Shown: piece after piece, positions 1-12,249 of the stretch | Layout: every line of letters begins with the position of its first letter | Numbering within the stretch: the stretch's first letter is position 1 | Source: Cyclaneusma minus | Taxonomy: Eukaryota; Ascomycota; Leotiomycetes; Marthamycetales; Marthamycetaceae | NCBI GenBank assembly: GCA_037179335.1 | Contig: JAKZHN010000014.1 | Location: 963,254 to 1,027,253 of the forward strand | Length of the DNA stretch: 64,000 nucleotides | Direction of reading: 5' to 3' | Translations under genes and position numbers: made by a program | The notes under the pieces: generated by a model | Seen by the model: the letters and a program-made list of their open reading frames with translations, nothing else | Told to the model about the DNA's origin: nothing | The model's database searches: none

Positions 1-1599
1 TTAATAATAAACATTTTAAAACCGGTTTTATTAATTAAAACTTTGCTAAAAAATATTATTTATTTTTATTTTTATTTTCTAAATTAAAGCAGCTAGTATT
101 AGGTAATAGCAAGCTAGCGTTGCTAATTATAAAAATCCTAATTGGAAAAATTGCTATTAATAATTATACTAAAAAAATTATATTACCTTTTGCTACTTTA
201 GTAATTTTTAAATTTTTATAATTAGAATTTTATAATCCTAATACTAATTAAATAAAAATAAATTATTAAAAAGTTAAATCTTATATTTAAATATGCTTTT
301 TATATAAATATTGGCCAATATTAATAAATTCTTTTTATTTTAAAAATAGCAGTTTTATTAATTTTTTTATCATTATTTCAAAATAGCAAAAGAATACGGT
401 AATTTTTAAATCAATATTTTTTATATTAAATAAATCGGTATTTTTTATTTTAAATAGGCTAATTTTTAAATAAATATTTTCTATATTTTCCAAATCGGCA
501 TTTTTTATATTAAATAGGCCAATTTTTAAATAATATTTTTTTAAACTTTCTAAATTTTAATTAAGCAAATCCTTTTTATTTAAAATTGCAAAAATCGCTT
601 TATTTGCAGTATTATAATTTATTTTAATATTAATTAGAAAAATATGTTTTATATTCCAATTTCAAAATTTTATGCTATTTGCCAATAGTATAAAAAGGCC
701 GCTTAATTGGCAATTTGTTATTAATTTTTTAAATAAAGTTCTTTATATATTTTAATAGCCTGGTATTTTTTTATACCTTATTAAATATAAAAAGTAAAAG
801 CGAGAAATTAATATATTTAAAAAAAAAATTAAAATAGAAGTTTTATATTATAAAAAAAGATGCAAATTTAAAAAAACCTAAAATAAAAGCCCGTATACTA
901 TATAGCAATTTTTAAGTTCTTTTTATCCCGCTAAAGAAATAGCAAATAAAATTTGCATTATTATTAGAAAACAAAAGCAGCATTTTCATTATTAAATATA
1001 TTTATTTATATTCTTTAGCCAATATTAAATATTTATTAATTTAAGCCAAATATAAATAATATTAAAATAAATATTGCAATTAATCTGATTATATTTATCT
1101 ATTTAAAAAAATCCAATATTCAAAAAGTATTTAAAATAAATTATATATATATAAATTGAAATTTTTAAAATTACCAAATTCTATATAAAAAAAATCTTAT
1201 TGGCTAAAAGCATTTAAATAAATTATACTTTTTATTTCTACTATTACATAATAAGTTTTTGGTCTTTTGCTATTTTAAATAAAATATTTATAGCTTTTAA
1301 AATATACATAAATTAAGCAAAATAAAAAAAAACGATTTCTAAATTTATAAAAAAAAGCCTAATATAAGCAATAAAAAATTTAGGTTTTTTCTTCCAAATA
1401 GCTTTAAAATATATTAAATGCTTTCCTTTTTAAAAAAGCTAATAAATTGCGTTTTAAATAATTTTAAAATTATAAAATTAAATTGCTATTTAAAATGAAG
1501 CCATTTTATTATAAAAACCGGCCCTTTTTATTAAAAAAAATATATATATATTAAAACATAGCTTAATAAGCAGCTTTTTTATAACTTTATTTAAAAATT

Positions 1600-3450
1600 A
1601 AAATCCAAATATATAAAACCGCTAAGATTAGCGGCTGAATTAAAAGAAAAATTAAAATTAATTAGAATTATTAAAATTTAAATAATATTAGTATTAAAAA
1701 TTGCTATTTTCTGCCCTTAATTAAAAAAAAATATTATATATAAAACCGAAATTTATATTAAATTTAATATTATTGCTATATTTAAGAAATTAAAAATAGC
1801 GGAAAAAGATAAATACAAAATAGCATTTATTATTTGCTTCAGGTTTTTTAAATTGCTAATTATATTATTTAAATTTTATAATGCTTTAGCTTTTTTTTAA
1901 TACTATATTAATAATATGTTCTTTAATTTGCTAAATAAAATATATATAGCTTATTTAAATTTTTTTTCAATTTTTTAAAATAATTCAAAGAAATATAGAA
2001 AATATATTTAGACAATAATTCGGCGTTTTAAAAATAAAGGCCTTTAAATTAAGATTTTTAAATATAAATTTGAAATTATCTATATTAAATATTTCGATTT
2101 TTATATTATATTAAATAATACAAAAATAAATTTTAATAAATTTTTTGCTACTCTAATTTAAAACTTATTTATTTATATTGGAAATTTATTTAGAATTTTT
2201 TAAAAATAACGAAGCCATGAAATAATTTAATTAAAAAGAATATAAAAAAAAGCTTAGTAAAATGCTTTTAATAAATTTAAGCAAGCATTTATTTTTGCCT
2301 CAATTTTGGCCTTTTTTAATTATAGCAAATATATAATTTTAAAAACAAATGCTTTAAATTATATTTTAAAAAAAGTATTTTTTAATATAAAAATAATAAT
2401 ATTCTGCATTTTATAGCTTATTTTTTAAAAATTTATAACTTTGCTAAATGCAATTAAAAAAGTTATATTTTTTTTAATTATAATTAAATATTTGAAAAAA
2501 TAAAAAATAAAAAATTATTAAAAAAAATTAAATTAATTATAATAATTTAAAACATTTTATAATAATGAAGCAATTAAATTAAAAATAAATCTATTAATTT
2601 GATTTTGTTTTCAGCTTTAATTTTAAAATTATTTATAGGCCAGCATTTTAAACAATTAAATTAAATATATAAAATAGGTTTTAAAAAACCAATTCTAATA
2701 TATTGGAAATAAAAAGCTGTAGAATAAATTGAAAATATTGCTGCCAAAATTAAAATTTTTATTTAAAGCCTTATATAATTTAATAACCGAAAAGAATTAT
2801 TTTACCCTAATATTAATTTTAAATTTTTTAAAAAAACCACAAAAAATCTATTAAAAAGATTATTAAATAAAGTTATAAAATATTAAATGTTGCGATATTT
2901 GCGCTAATATTTTTAAAAAACAAGAATTTTAAAGCCTGGCAAAAAGATTGCATTTAACTTTTAAAAAATAAATATTTAATATTTTTATTTTTAAATGATA
3001 AATTATATTAAAAAAATTAGAAAAAGTAAACCGGATATAAATATTCTTTAATGCATTTAATTGAGCAATTTAAATTATTTATAGGCATTATTTAATAATT
3101 TTAATCAAATATCCAAAAAAAATTAACCAATATTAACCAATATTATTAATAGCTAAAAAGAATAAAATTTTAACCAATATTAAAAAATATAGCCAAATAT
3201 ATTAAAAGATATAAATTTTACAATAAAATCAAAATATTTAAATTATTATTCTTAAAGTACTTGCAATTTTTACCAATATTATTTAGAATTTAATTAAATA
3301 TGTTTATAAATTACATAATTTTTTTATTTAAATGAAAAAGGCATGGCCAAATATATTAATATATAATAGTAATAATTTGCAAGCTACTTAAGATAAAATA
3401 CTTTATTTTTATAAAAAGCCTAAAAACTAAGAAATTAATAAAAGCGTTTT
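1600..3450 (+). mobile_element. Dead Ty3/Gypsy retrotransposon, RT-RNase H and integrase remnants
   Basis: Translating the + strand from about 1745 gives AKIYIKLNIIAIFKKLKIAE, the shape of the Gypsy reverse-transcriptase motif 'AKIFTKLDI..AF..LRIAEGDE'. It continues into the FxxCNAPASFQ-like, YxDDILIY-like and KYLGFI-like blocks. About 2250-2400 gives KAFNKFKQAFIFASILAFF, the RT/RNase H connection, followed by the degraded TDASDYAIGGVL block. Around 3060-3400 a weak integrase-like stretch remains. Many stops fall where Gln and Trp codons are expected, consistent with C-to-T RIP on both strands. No LTR was identified; the 5' end may lie before the window. Non-functional. Confidence 0.75.
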
Positions 3451-4920
3451 TTTAAAAATTTATTGCATTTATAGTATTTTTAATAATATTATTTTAAATA
3501 AAAAAACCCAATTTGTTTTCTAATTTTGAAAATCTTTATTTAAATAATTTAGAATTAATAATTAAATAAAAAAATGAAACGCTTACTTAAAAAAATATTT
3601 CCGAAGCTTTATATTATTTATATAAAATAATTGAATAAATTGGCTGCTTTTGGCAAAATTTGCTTTAAATAATTAAAATTTTTAAAATTTTTAAAATTAT
3701 TTTTAAATAGATATAAAAAAAATCATATTTAATTAAAAGCCCTAATTTAGTAATTTATTAATAAATATAAAAAAAACACAAATTAATATTATTTAAAAGC
3801 TTTAGTATTTAAAAGAAGCCAATTGGTATATATTAATATTAAAAATATAAAAACAAATTATTTTATATATATATATATAAAAAAGGCCGAATTTTAATTA
3901 ATAAATAAAATTTACCAAAAACTATATAATTTAAAGCTTTTAAAAAGCATAATTTCTTTTGTATTTTATATATTCTTTTAAATTAAAGCTAAAATTAAAA
4001 GGCTTATTTGGCTAAAATAAAATTAATAAAGCAAAAAGCAAAAATAAAATTAATAAAGCAACAAGCAAAAATATTAAAGGCCGGATATTTAAAAAAAAAT
4101 CCAAAAAATAATGGATAAATAAATATTTTATAGTATTTTAAATATTTATAACCAAAATTAAAAATTAAATTAAAAACTTATATCTTAAATTAAATAAAAA
4201 AACTATAAATTAAATTGGCAGCCAAAAGCGAATTTATATAAATATAAAGACTATTTATAAAGTTAATATTAGCAGTATTTAAATAAGCTTGATTTATTAG
4301 AATGGTTAGGTTTTTTCAATATAAAGATTTTAGAATTTTAATTTGCAATTCTATTTATAAATATTTTGAATATTTTGAATATAATTATAAATAAAAGTAA
4401 GAAAATCTATTAATAGCGCATCATTTTATTTAATTGCGTAAATAAAGTATTATTAATATCAATTTAAAAAAGCTGAGTATTAGATATTTAAATTAAATTT
4501 TAAATCTTTTAGCATTTTTATAATTTAGAATAATTAAATATATATTAAATTTAATAATTCCTTTTTTAAAAAATATATAAAATTTCAATTATAAGTAATT
4601 TGAAAAATATATCAAATTATTTGTATTATAGCGCTTTATATTAGGGCGTAAATAATGATATAATTGGGCTATTTAAGCCTTATAATATAGCCAAAAGGAT
4701 TTTAAAACTTTTTCAAATTTTAAATCATTTTTAAAACTCAGAATTAATTATAATATTTTAAATTATAAAAATAGCTTTTATAAAGCAATCAAATGAAAAA
4801 AAATTAATCTAATACGCTTGTTTTTCCCTATTTTGGGTATAATACGCTAAAAAGTGTTTTTGGCAGCTTTAAATATTATTAAATTTAAAAACAAAATCTA
4901 AATTTTATTTTATATAAATT

Positions 4921-5275
4921 CCCTATAACGCTATACTAAAGTTATAAAAATAATTATAGTTTTATTATTTTTTAAAAATCCCAGCAAAAATACAAAATTT
5001 TAAAAATAAAATAATATCAAAAATTTGTAAAGATTTTTAATTTTATTATTTATTTAAATAAAATAAAAATTTTAATTTTAAATTACCTTTAACTTTAATA
5101 CCTTTTATTGTAAAAGTTTTATAAAATTTCTTTTTAAAGCCTTTTATTTCGTTTTTTACTATTTTATAAATTAAAAATAGGACTATTCTAAAAATAAATT
5201 TGCTTATAGCGGATTGGTTTGCGGCGCTAGCTTGCGGCGCTTTTTATATTTTTATTATAAGATATTTAAAATATT
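4921..5275. repeat. Diverged second copy of the hAT element interior
   Basis: This stretch aligns collinearly with about 5800-6160. Shared landmarks are 'CCAGCAAAAATA', 'TTTTAATTTTATTATTTATT', 'CTATTTTATAAATTAAAAAT', and the GC-rich 'GCGCTAGC...GCGCTTTT' near the end. It appears to be an older, more RIP-mutated copy of the neighbouring element. It lacks recognisable terminal inverted repeats, though ACCCTG at about 5366-5371 could be a worn right end. Confidence 0.6.
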
Positions 5276-5398
5276 TAAATATTTGATTATAATTTATTTT
5301 ATTTTTAACAAATTAAGTTATTATTTATTTTATTATTTTTAAAATATGAGTTTTTAAGTCATCCAAACCCTGCTATTTTTTTAAATCCCAATTGTACG

Positions 5399-6264
5399 CA
5401 GGGTACGGGAAATTAAATGGGTTTCGATAAACTATTAGTTAAAAACTATAGTTTTTAACTATTTAAAAAGGCGTTAGATTAGATAGAAATCTATAGTTTT
5501 TAAATAAAATCTAAGGGCTAAAAGGGATAAGTACTTTTACACCTATTTTTGGTGCAAAAATACTTCCGGATAGCCCCGGGCAGCCCCGGGCTGAAGCAAA
5601 TCCCGACCCCGATTCTAGCAATTAATTAATAATAATTCACCAAACGCTATATTCGCTTATATTATTAACCTTTCTAAATAATATGGCTATATTTTAATTA
5701 AATATAAAATCTAATTTCAATTATTCCTTGCTAAGCTCAGCCTTGCGCAGCCTTGCTAGAAATTATTTTCAGAAATTATTTACCTATTTTTAATTTCTTT
5801 ACAGCGCTATATTAAACTTTTAATAGTGGGTTTTGGCTTTATAAACTTCAAAAAATTCCAGCAAAAATATAAAATTTTCAAAATAGAATAACGTTGAAAA
5901 CTCGCAAAGTTTTTTAATTTTATTATTTATTTAAATAAAAATATATTTCCAAATATTTGATTCTTACTTTAAATCACCCTTAACTTCAACACTTTTTTTT
6001 TAGAAAAATTCTAGAAAATTCAATTTTAAAGCTTTTTACTTTGTTTTTCTACTATTTTATAAATTAAAAATAAGGCTATTCTAAAATATTTTTCGCCTGT
6101 GCCGGGCTAGCCTATGGCGCTAGCCAATAGCGCTTTTCTTATATTTATTTTAATTTTTTTAGTTTTTTAGATAAAACTACAAATCTATCTAAAAAAACGC
6201 TAAAATTAGATATATCTAATCTATATATTCCTTAAATATTAGTTTTTTAGTTTCCCGTACCCTG
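5399..6264. mobile_element. Non-autonomous hAT-type transposon (866 bp) with 8-bp target duplication
   Basis: The left end reads CAGGGTACGGGAAA and the right end is its exact reverse complement, with a few more matching bases inside (TTAAA versus CTAAA). Directly outside both ends lies the identical octamer ATTGTACG (5391-5398 and 6265-6272). An 8-bp duplication plus termini beginning CAGGG is the hallmark of the hAT superfamily. There is no coding capacity, so it is a MITE-like derivative needing a transposase in trans. It contains subterminal inverted 'AGATAGATTT'-type words, a doubled GCCCCGGG at about 5573-5594, and an interior that repeats 4921-5275. It forms the exact boundary between the AT-rich block and the ordinary DNA. 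Confidence 0.85.
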
Positions 6265-6272
6265 ATTGTACG

Positions 6273-7527
6273 CATGCTATTTGGATAGGAGTGATAGGTA
6301 GTCTGGTTATCTAAGAGACTAAGTTGATTGCTTGATGTTTTGAAAGAATTATTTGCTTTCATGGAAGTCCAACTACATGTCTTTCTCAGAACACAAACAC
6401 ATTTCAGTGCATCTAGGTTGTGTTTAATATTGAATCTATTGATTTGCTACTCTCGATAATACCTAGACAGAGACATGCTGCACTGAACTTGTTCAGATTC
6501 CAGCATGCTGCGGCCAAGTTTTTGACATAGACTGCTGATGCTGTGGAAGTCTGTCCTCTGGCAATCTGAGGACCGAATAAACTGGCTTGTTGAGAGCTGA
6601 TGTTGCAGAACATTCCAAATCCCAGTTATCTCAAATATTCCTCGTTGTTCTGGATATTCCCAATCATTCTGAATATTCCCGGACGTTCTGAATATGCCTG
6701 GTTGTTGTGAACTCCCCTTGCCACCATTCTCATCTTAGAAGGACTCCTGGTTTTAGCACATTCACTGTCCTTTGTAAGATTCACTCGACGCCACAGCCCG
6801 TCGAAATGAAAATTGACATTTCACCTGATGTTCCCAGATGTTGAATACCTTTCCCCTATGATTTGTCACAAGAATAAGGGGTTCTGGCTCATTCACCAAG
6901 CGTAGATTTTGCTTGACTCACATTGATGCCAACGCAGAAATCAATGATATTGTGATGAATGGAACTTGACTTACATGGACAAACATATCAAATGAGATCT
7001 CACTTGCCTTCTTTCGTGTAGTCCATGATGATATGAGTGATCCTGGTCTTTCCAAGAGACTCCCAGGCTTTGTTCCTCAGGAGTTTGATGATATCCAAGC
7101 CCTCTGAATGCTCTGTAACCTGGATGTGAAGCTTGTAAAACTCTTAGAATCAGCCAGACATCTTCGCGATGTCACCTGTGGGTTGCTGAACAGCTGGCTC
7201 TGGACGTTCTTCGTCCCCCTCTGGACGAAGAAGCTAGGCTCGTTCACCTGGAGCCCCAGTGAGCTGAAGTAGACACGATGCCGCCAGTCGAGCCACAGCC
7301 TCCATGAAACCCATGATTGGTCGCCCGGTGGTGAGCTCTGACCCAGTGTGAGGGCCGGAGACTGAGCTGTGGGGCCTCCACGCCCACCACCAGCCCTGCC
7401 AGGTGGGGTCACACGGTTGTTGGAGAGTCCCACCAGCTGCTCACCTGCGACCCCACAACTTGACGCTGAGCAACCTCCACCCCAGCAACTTAGTCCCCAG
7501 CTGCCTCGTCCTGAGCAACCTCGCGTT
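6273..7527. other. Intergenic, no gene; degenerate AATATTCC minisatellite at about 6610-6715
   Basis: No convincing coding frame on either strand. From 6610 to 6715 a degenerate unit of roughly 20 bp recurs (ATATTCCTCGTTGTTCTGG, ATATTCCCAATCATTCTGA, ATATTCCCGGACGTTCTGA). The same motif family returns at 29.35-29.5 and 31.5-31.9 kb, and more weakly at 25.3-25.45 kb. Confidence 0.5.
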
Positions 7528-7660
7528 GGGTACGTGAACGTGAGCTGCTTCGTCCTCAGCAGCCTCGTACTGGGTACGTGAACGAGAGCTGCTTCGTCCT
7601 CAGCAGCCTCGTATTGGGTACGTGAACGTGAGCTGCTTCGTCCTGAGCTGTTTCGTCCAC
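7528..7660 (+). repeat. 44-bp tandem repeat, about three units
   Basis: GGGTACGTGAACG starts at 7528, 7572 and 7616, exactly 44 bp apart. Each is followed by AGCTGCTTCGTCCT and, in the first two units, CAGCAGCCTCGTA. Degenerate half-units (CTCGTCCTGAGCAACCTCG) precede the array from about 7440. 44 is not a multiple of three, so the array is not a protein repeat. Confidence 0.85.
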
Positions 7661-8099
7661 CAATCGAGCTTCAACCCACGACCTTCGAATCCACCATCCT
7701 CATCCTCCCCACACGTTCACAAGTCTCAACTGCTTCGAAACGACCTGCGTGGCCCCCACAAGCTTCACCTTGGAAGCCACAAGCCAATTTCTGCCTTCCA
7801 GCGAGTCCATGGGAGCCCGCCGGTAAGCTGTCCCTTCGATTCGTTGCGTTGAGTGCTGTCTCCATCCTTGTGGGACATCGACTGACGTGTATCTGCGCAG
7901 ATTCTTAACACCAAGACCACTTTCAACTACACAGATGTGTGCTGGGCTCTCCTCTGCAGGCTCTGCTTCCCGCGAGTCATTGTGACTCCCTTGGTGAGTG
8001 GTTTCTTCCCACGATGCTCAGTCGAGCTGCTGTGACCAGTTGCTGACCTGCAACTCCGCAGATCTCGACCCTCTTCCCCTCTACCGTCGATAGATCACC

Positions 8100-8290
8100 A
8101 CAAAAACAACACAACAAACCAACCACCAAAGAAACGAAAACGAAAAGAAAAGAAGAAAACAAGAAAACGAAAAGTCGAGAACACCAAGAAGAAAAACGAC
8201 TACAAAGAAAAAGAAGAAAACAAGAAAACGACTACACAATAAAACACCCACAAGAAATCCTCAAAAAAAAAAAAAAAACACAAGGAAACC
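8100..8290 (+). repeat. Purine-rich low-complexity tract
   Basis: Long runs built of GAAAA, AAGAAAAC and AAGAAG words, ending in an A-run at about 8263-8278. No coding signal. A second mixed tract (C-run followed by A-run) lies at about 8780-8806. Confidence 0.7.
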
Positions 8291-8876
8291 ACAAGAACCC
8301 TTCCCCTTCCCCGGACTCTGGACTTCCAAATGGGCCTTCTCGCCCCCAGCCTCGAGGCCATGCCCTTGGAACGGCATGTTGTCGCTCTCGCTGTGCCGGG
8401 GGTAGGAAGAAGATGCTATGCATACTGGACTGGGCCTCCTTGCGCCTTGCCCGAGTGACGACGACGTGATTCCGTCGTCGCTGCGTGGCCATGGGTGCAG
8501 GGAGAAGAATGCTGTGTTATGCGTTTCTATGGATTGTGCGGTGCGAGTTGTCTGCTCGCGGTGGGAATGGAGGGTGGATGGGCGATTGTGTGGTGGTGTG
8601 GTCTGTGGATCTTCATCAGGTATGTTGGAAGTTGTGATTCTCGAGCTGCAGACACAGTACCTAATTGTTAGATGTGTACAGAGGATCGAGATGCAGGAGC
8701 TGCGTCTGCGGAACGGCTGTCGTCGACTTTGCGGATATCAGAGGTTTCGAGGAGAAGGGCATCGTCATCGCTCCCAACCACCCCCCCCCAAAAAAAGAAA
8801 AAGAAACCCCGGGCAGATGAGCCACGCCACTTCCCAGGCCAGCTGCCTCTGCTGACAACATCGCTGAGTGGTGGTG

Positions 8877-8920
8877 GCTGCCGTCGTTTGTGTGCCCTGC
8901 TGTCGTCGGTGACCGATGCC
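8877..8920 (+). promoter_or_regulatory. Upstream element of unit 1
   Basis: GGCTGCCGTCG followed by CCTGCTGTCGTCGGTG, the element that also precedes the TATA boxes of units 3, 4, 5, 6 and 8 (about 10468, 11389, 12256, 12865 and 14871) and occurs unpaired at about 13603. Its repeated placement upstream of TATA suggests a binding site or the 5' edge of the repeated module. Confidence 0.55.
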
Positions 8921-8993
8921 ATTCCCAAGAAACCCTGCCCTCGAAAGCAATCTTAGCATCAAGGAGGGCGGTTCAGACCACTCTCTCCCCTCT

Positions 8994-9060
8994 GGACATA
9001 AAAGGCAGCATCGTCCCCACTGTCTTTGCTTCCTCACGAGCAGCCTGCAGCGATCGAGTG
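8994..9060 (+). promoter_or_regulatory. Core-promoter module 1
   Basis: GGACATAAAAGGCAGC with TCCCCAC 20 nt downstream; the later part (TTCCTCACGAGCAGC) diverges from the usual CTCCCCAAGAACAG. Confidence 0.6.
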
Positions 9061-9560
9061 CACCAGGACCTGCTCCTCCTGATGCCGTTGCGGCTCTGCC
9101 AAAGAAGAAGCTTGATAACGAGATGCTCGGTCCCGAGGGAAAGGGAGAATGCAGTGTCTGCATGGACGATGTGACCCGGTACACCTCGTCTGAAGCATCC
9201 TGACAAACTCAGCAAGGAGCTCAAGGCTTTCCTCCGCCCCTCCTGCTTCAATTGCAGTGCATGTCCGAGAGCTGCCTTCAAGCGCAAATCTCGTCGCGGT
9301 CAAGATCATTGATCTTGATGCAAACGACATCAGCGCCAGTGACCGGTAGCAACCGCCTCCTACGACGAATTCATGTCGGGAGGTGGGTGAGTCGGGCAAC
9401 AACGCCAGCAACAACATCCGCCAGCATATGGACATCACAGTCCCAATGCCTATCCTTCATCTCCTTCACTGGCTCCTTCTGTTCCAGAACAGCCTCGACG
9501 CAACCTTCGTTGTTCGAATGGGTTGAGTGGACCTGGTCTCACTGTTGCTAACCCCACAGA

Positions 9561-9640
9561 GGCTATAAAAGGCAGCACTATCCGCACTGTCTTCGACTCC
9601 CCACGAACAGCTTCTCGTGATCGAATCTTTCACGCCATCA
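9561..9640 (+). promoter_or_regulatory. Core-promoter module 2
   Basis: GGCTATAAAAGGCAGC, then ACTCCCCACGAACAGCTTCT and TTTCACGCCATC. It is followed by the conserved hairpin at 9648-9693. Confidence 0.7.
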
Positions 9641-9647
9641 TCGAGAC

Positions 9648-9693
9648 GGAGGACCAGGAACTGGTGAATCTCCCACGCCGTTCCTGGTTCTCC
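9648..9693. repeat. Inverted repeat downstream of module 2
   Basis: GGAGGACCAGGAA (9648-9660) pairs with TTCCTGGTTCTCC (9681-9693), 12 of 13 bases. The loop contains GGTGAATCTC. The same hairpin, with perfect arms, follows module 6. Confidence 0.7.
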
Positions 9694-10467
9694 ACCCCAG
9701 CCGAGCAGTGCTCAGCTGGGTGTCTACTATGGCATGGCGCCAGCTGTACCCGCCGAGGAGACCGAGGAGGAACTGCGTCAACGAAGGATCGCCGAGTGGG
9801 AAGGCTCGAAATAGAGTGTCCTGAACTATCATTAGCAGCATCCAGTCTCATCGATTGTTACATCGTAGACCCTGACGAGCCAAGGCGTGAGAGATCCTTT
9901 CAGGACTCCAGACCAGAGTTCCGCGGCTTTGGCGAACAACCGCAACTCGCGCAATCTCACCTACAGAGCCTTTGCCAATCCTGTCCAGACTCCCGTTAAA
10001 AGCCGTGCCCAAACTCCTGTAGATTTCTCGGTGGTCACTCCGAGCACTACCATTCCACCACCGAGGAGTTCGACCAGAACATAGCACAGAAGGCCAAGGA
10101 TAACATGGACGAGATCTGCCATGTTTATCGCCCCATGATGTCTCAGGGCGAAGGTGGTGGCAACGACGAAGCTGAGGATACTCTCAAGGGTCCACGGGTT
10201 ACGCCTCTGAACCTCCCTCACCCTTCTCAACACTCACTTCCTTCTCCACACTTCACTTCGACGGAGTGGTCCACAATCTGGTAGGCTCTGTCTTCCTTGG
10301 CGGTCCCAAGGCGTTCTCGTGCCTTGTTGACGCTCAATTTCGTGACCCGCATTCCTCAAGACAAAGAAGTCAATTCCCATGGCCCAGAGGTATCCTCACG
10401 ACTCACTCTCTTGAGTCCCTTCCTTGAGGTCCAAATACTTGAACATGCAGAGACCTTGCCTCGATGG

Positions 10468-10640
10468 TAGCTGCCGTCGCCGTGTCATGCTGTCGTCGAT
10501 GTTTGGTGTGACATGTCTAAAGTCACGTGCCTCCAGCCGCAAGCCTCTGAATCCGACGCCTCGATCCCTCCAAGCTATAGAGGGTAGCATCGTCTGCCTT
10601 GTGTTTGGCTCCCAAGGACAAAGTCTTGCTGTAGATTGTT
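10468..10640 (+). promoter_or_regulatory. Core-promoter module 3 with upstream element
   Basis: GCTGCCGTCG and ATGCTGTCGTCGATGTTTGG at 10468-10508, GTCACGTG at about 10532, then the degraded box AGCTATAGAGGGTAGC at 10573 and GGCTCCCAAGGACAAAG. The TATA box is damaged (TATAGAG), so this copy may be inactive. Confidence 0.6.
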
Positions 10641-10884
10641 TGACGGCAAGAGCGACAGTCAAGTCCCCCGCAACGATGACTACCTATGCCTGCGATCGAC
10701 CAACACTGGACAGCGGTGTTGGGTGACTCCTGAGCGCGCCTCACGAGACACCATAGATCGCGTCCTTCATACATTGTCCTTCCTCCCACTCGACCACGAC
10801 AATGTTGAACCATCCTTGCAGCGGCTTGCTGATGTCTTCCTCTGCGATCTTCACATCTCGCAGAGAGAAAGCCTCGTCCACAAC

Positions 10885-11380
10885 TGGACAAGCGCTGTGA
10901 CTTGATCGCTTCGATGATGCAAAAAGATCAGTACAAGCGTGGATTCAGACATGTCCAGGTGAACCGCATCACAACTGCTGTTCGCGCCGTTCTGGGTCTA
11001 CTGATCGACAAGGACATTCCTCGATCCAAAGCTGATCCTGGTCTGTCAGCGATCGTTGGGCAGGCTTGGACTCTGGACAGAGAGATGGCAAGATCGTACC
11101 TGCATTTTGTTACCCAGATGCCGGTCCACGGCGGCAAATTCATCTCCATCAAGATGTCATGCGCGGCTTTGAGTGAGCGTGGAGATCGTCTCGCGCCACC
11201 GCCAAACGTTCTGGCTCCAATGAAAGGTCCGCTCGAGAAGGTGTTCGATCGGAACACCATCTCAAATTACGACGACTTCGTGGCCGCCAACGAGACCACC
11301 TACTACGACATGATTCCACCCGAACCATACCAGATGAACAGTGTCTTCTGGGGCTCTGCGATCTTGTTCGTAGTAGTGGT
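10885..11380 (+). pseudogene. Most complete copy of the recurrent 'DKRCDLIASMM' fragment
   Basis: An open frame runs from TTG at 10902 (first ATG 10914) to a stop at 11501. It is soluble and mixed-charge, with no domain I recognise. Key stretches are DKRCDLIASMM, LIDKDIPRSKADPGLSAIV, REMARSYLHFVTQM and VHGGKFISIKM. Parts of it recur elsewhere: the first near 27072-27107, the second at 28470-28553, the third and fourth at 21902-21994. There is no upstream start that joins it to module 3, and the frame simply runs into the GTTCTGCTGTCGTTCG element of unit 4 (residues after about 155), so the C-terminus is probably not genuine. Best read as an exon block of an unknown gene family, here truncated at both ends. 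Confidence 0.5.
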
Positions 11381-11388
11381 TTTCCACG

Positions 11389-11580
11389 TGCCGTTCGTGT
11401 GTTCTGCTGTCGTTCGTGCTTGTTGCCGTGGCCAAAGACTCGTGCCCCCAAATCCAAGCTTGGAATCTTGGATGCGAGCCCTCGTCTTGTCTGGGCTATA
11501 AAAGGGAGCGCCGTCTCCAGTGACTTTTGCTCCCCAGGAACCCCTTTTGGACTCAGAGTCTTACACGCCATCTCTCCGCG
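11389..11580 (+). promoter_or_regulatory. Core-promoter module 4 with upstream element
   Basis: CTGCTGTCGTTCG at 11404, then GGCTATAAAAGGGAGC at 11494, GCTCCCCAGGAAC and TTACACGCCATC. An ATG follows at 11581 (CGCGATGCCTGTC). Confidence 0.7.
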
Positions 11581-11991
11581 ATGCCTGTCCTGGATCCCGC
11601 ACTGGAGAACAAGAATGGTGACTTGTGGTCTCTGATGACTTCCGTACTCGCACACAAGAAGGAAGATGGCCTGGTTCGTCTTGGCTTTGGCAAGGCGCCA
11701 GTCAAGAGACCACGGAAGAAGGCGGCCCCCAAAGCTTTGGTCGGACAAGCCCTGGATGGGTTTCAGCAACGAGATGGACGGCTTGATTGTCAACCTGCGC
11801 ACCCAGATTCGGAGGCCACCAACGAATCAAAACAAGCCAGGGAGTTGAAGCCACCAACTCAGCCCAAATGCCAGAAGCAGCCGAAGACCAAGGGTACCAA
11901 TGAATGCGACATAGACATTCCTGGTTCTTCGTTCGATCTCCCGCACCCGTTGATCTTGCGTTCCTTCACGGTCGCAAACACCATTCGATGA
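11581..11991 (+). pseudogene. Unit 4 fragment with HKKEDG and EMDGL-type blocks
   Basis: An open frame passes from the promoter module through an ATG at 11581 to a stop at 11991. At 11650-11700 it encodes HKKEDGLVRLGFG. At 11771-11812 another frame gives NEMDGLIVNLRTQIR. Both blocks recur in the same order at 26592-26640 (HKKEDGQVRLSL) and 26806-26850 (EMDGLMVDLRTQIQ), so they come from one ancestral gene, but here the two blocks are out of frame with each other. A basic PVKRPRKKAAPK stretch lies between them. The family is not recognised. Confidence 0.45.
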
Positions 11992-12249
11992 TGGTAGCTA
12001 CTGGCATCTCGGCTACCATCTACGATGACATCCATGGTGTCATAAAGTACCATCAGACTGCCTTGGATTCCGGATCGCTTTTCGGTGCCATTCGATAAGT
12101 CCAAAACTGCTTCATCAAATCCAGGAGAGATAGAACTAAAGGGATTCCTCCCCAATTTGTCGAGTGCGGATCGTAGGGCATTGTTGACGGGCAATAAATC
12201 GGATCTTGTCAACCGCAAATGACGAGCCAACCACTACATGACCAGAGTT

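Larger units (their letters stand above)
1..5390. repeat. AT-rich, RIP-degraded repeat block (left)
   Basis: Nearly pure A/T sequence with almost no open frame above 60 codons and TA-rich words throughout, as expected after repeat-induced point mutation of transposons. Apart from the Gypsy relic and the diverged 4.9-5.3 kb repeat listed separately, no gene is visible. The composition change at the right-hand hAT element is abrupt. RIP is inferred from composition and from stop-riddled but still alignable retrotransposon proteins. Confidence 0.85.

Noticed and set aside
8232..9438. Several overlapping frames of 86-145 codons on both strands
   Set aside because: They lie in purine tracts and the first module, have biased composition and no family resemblance.
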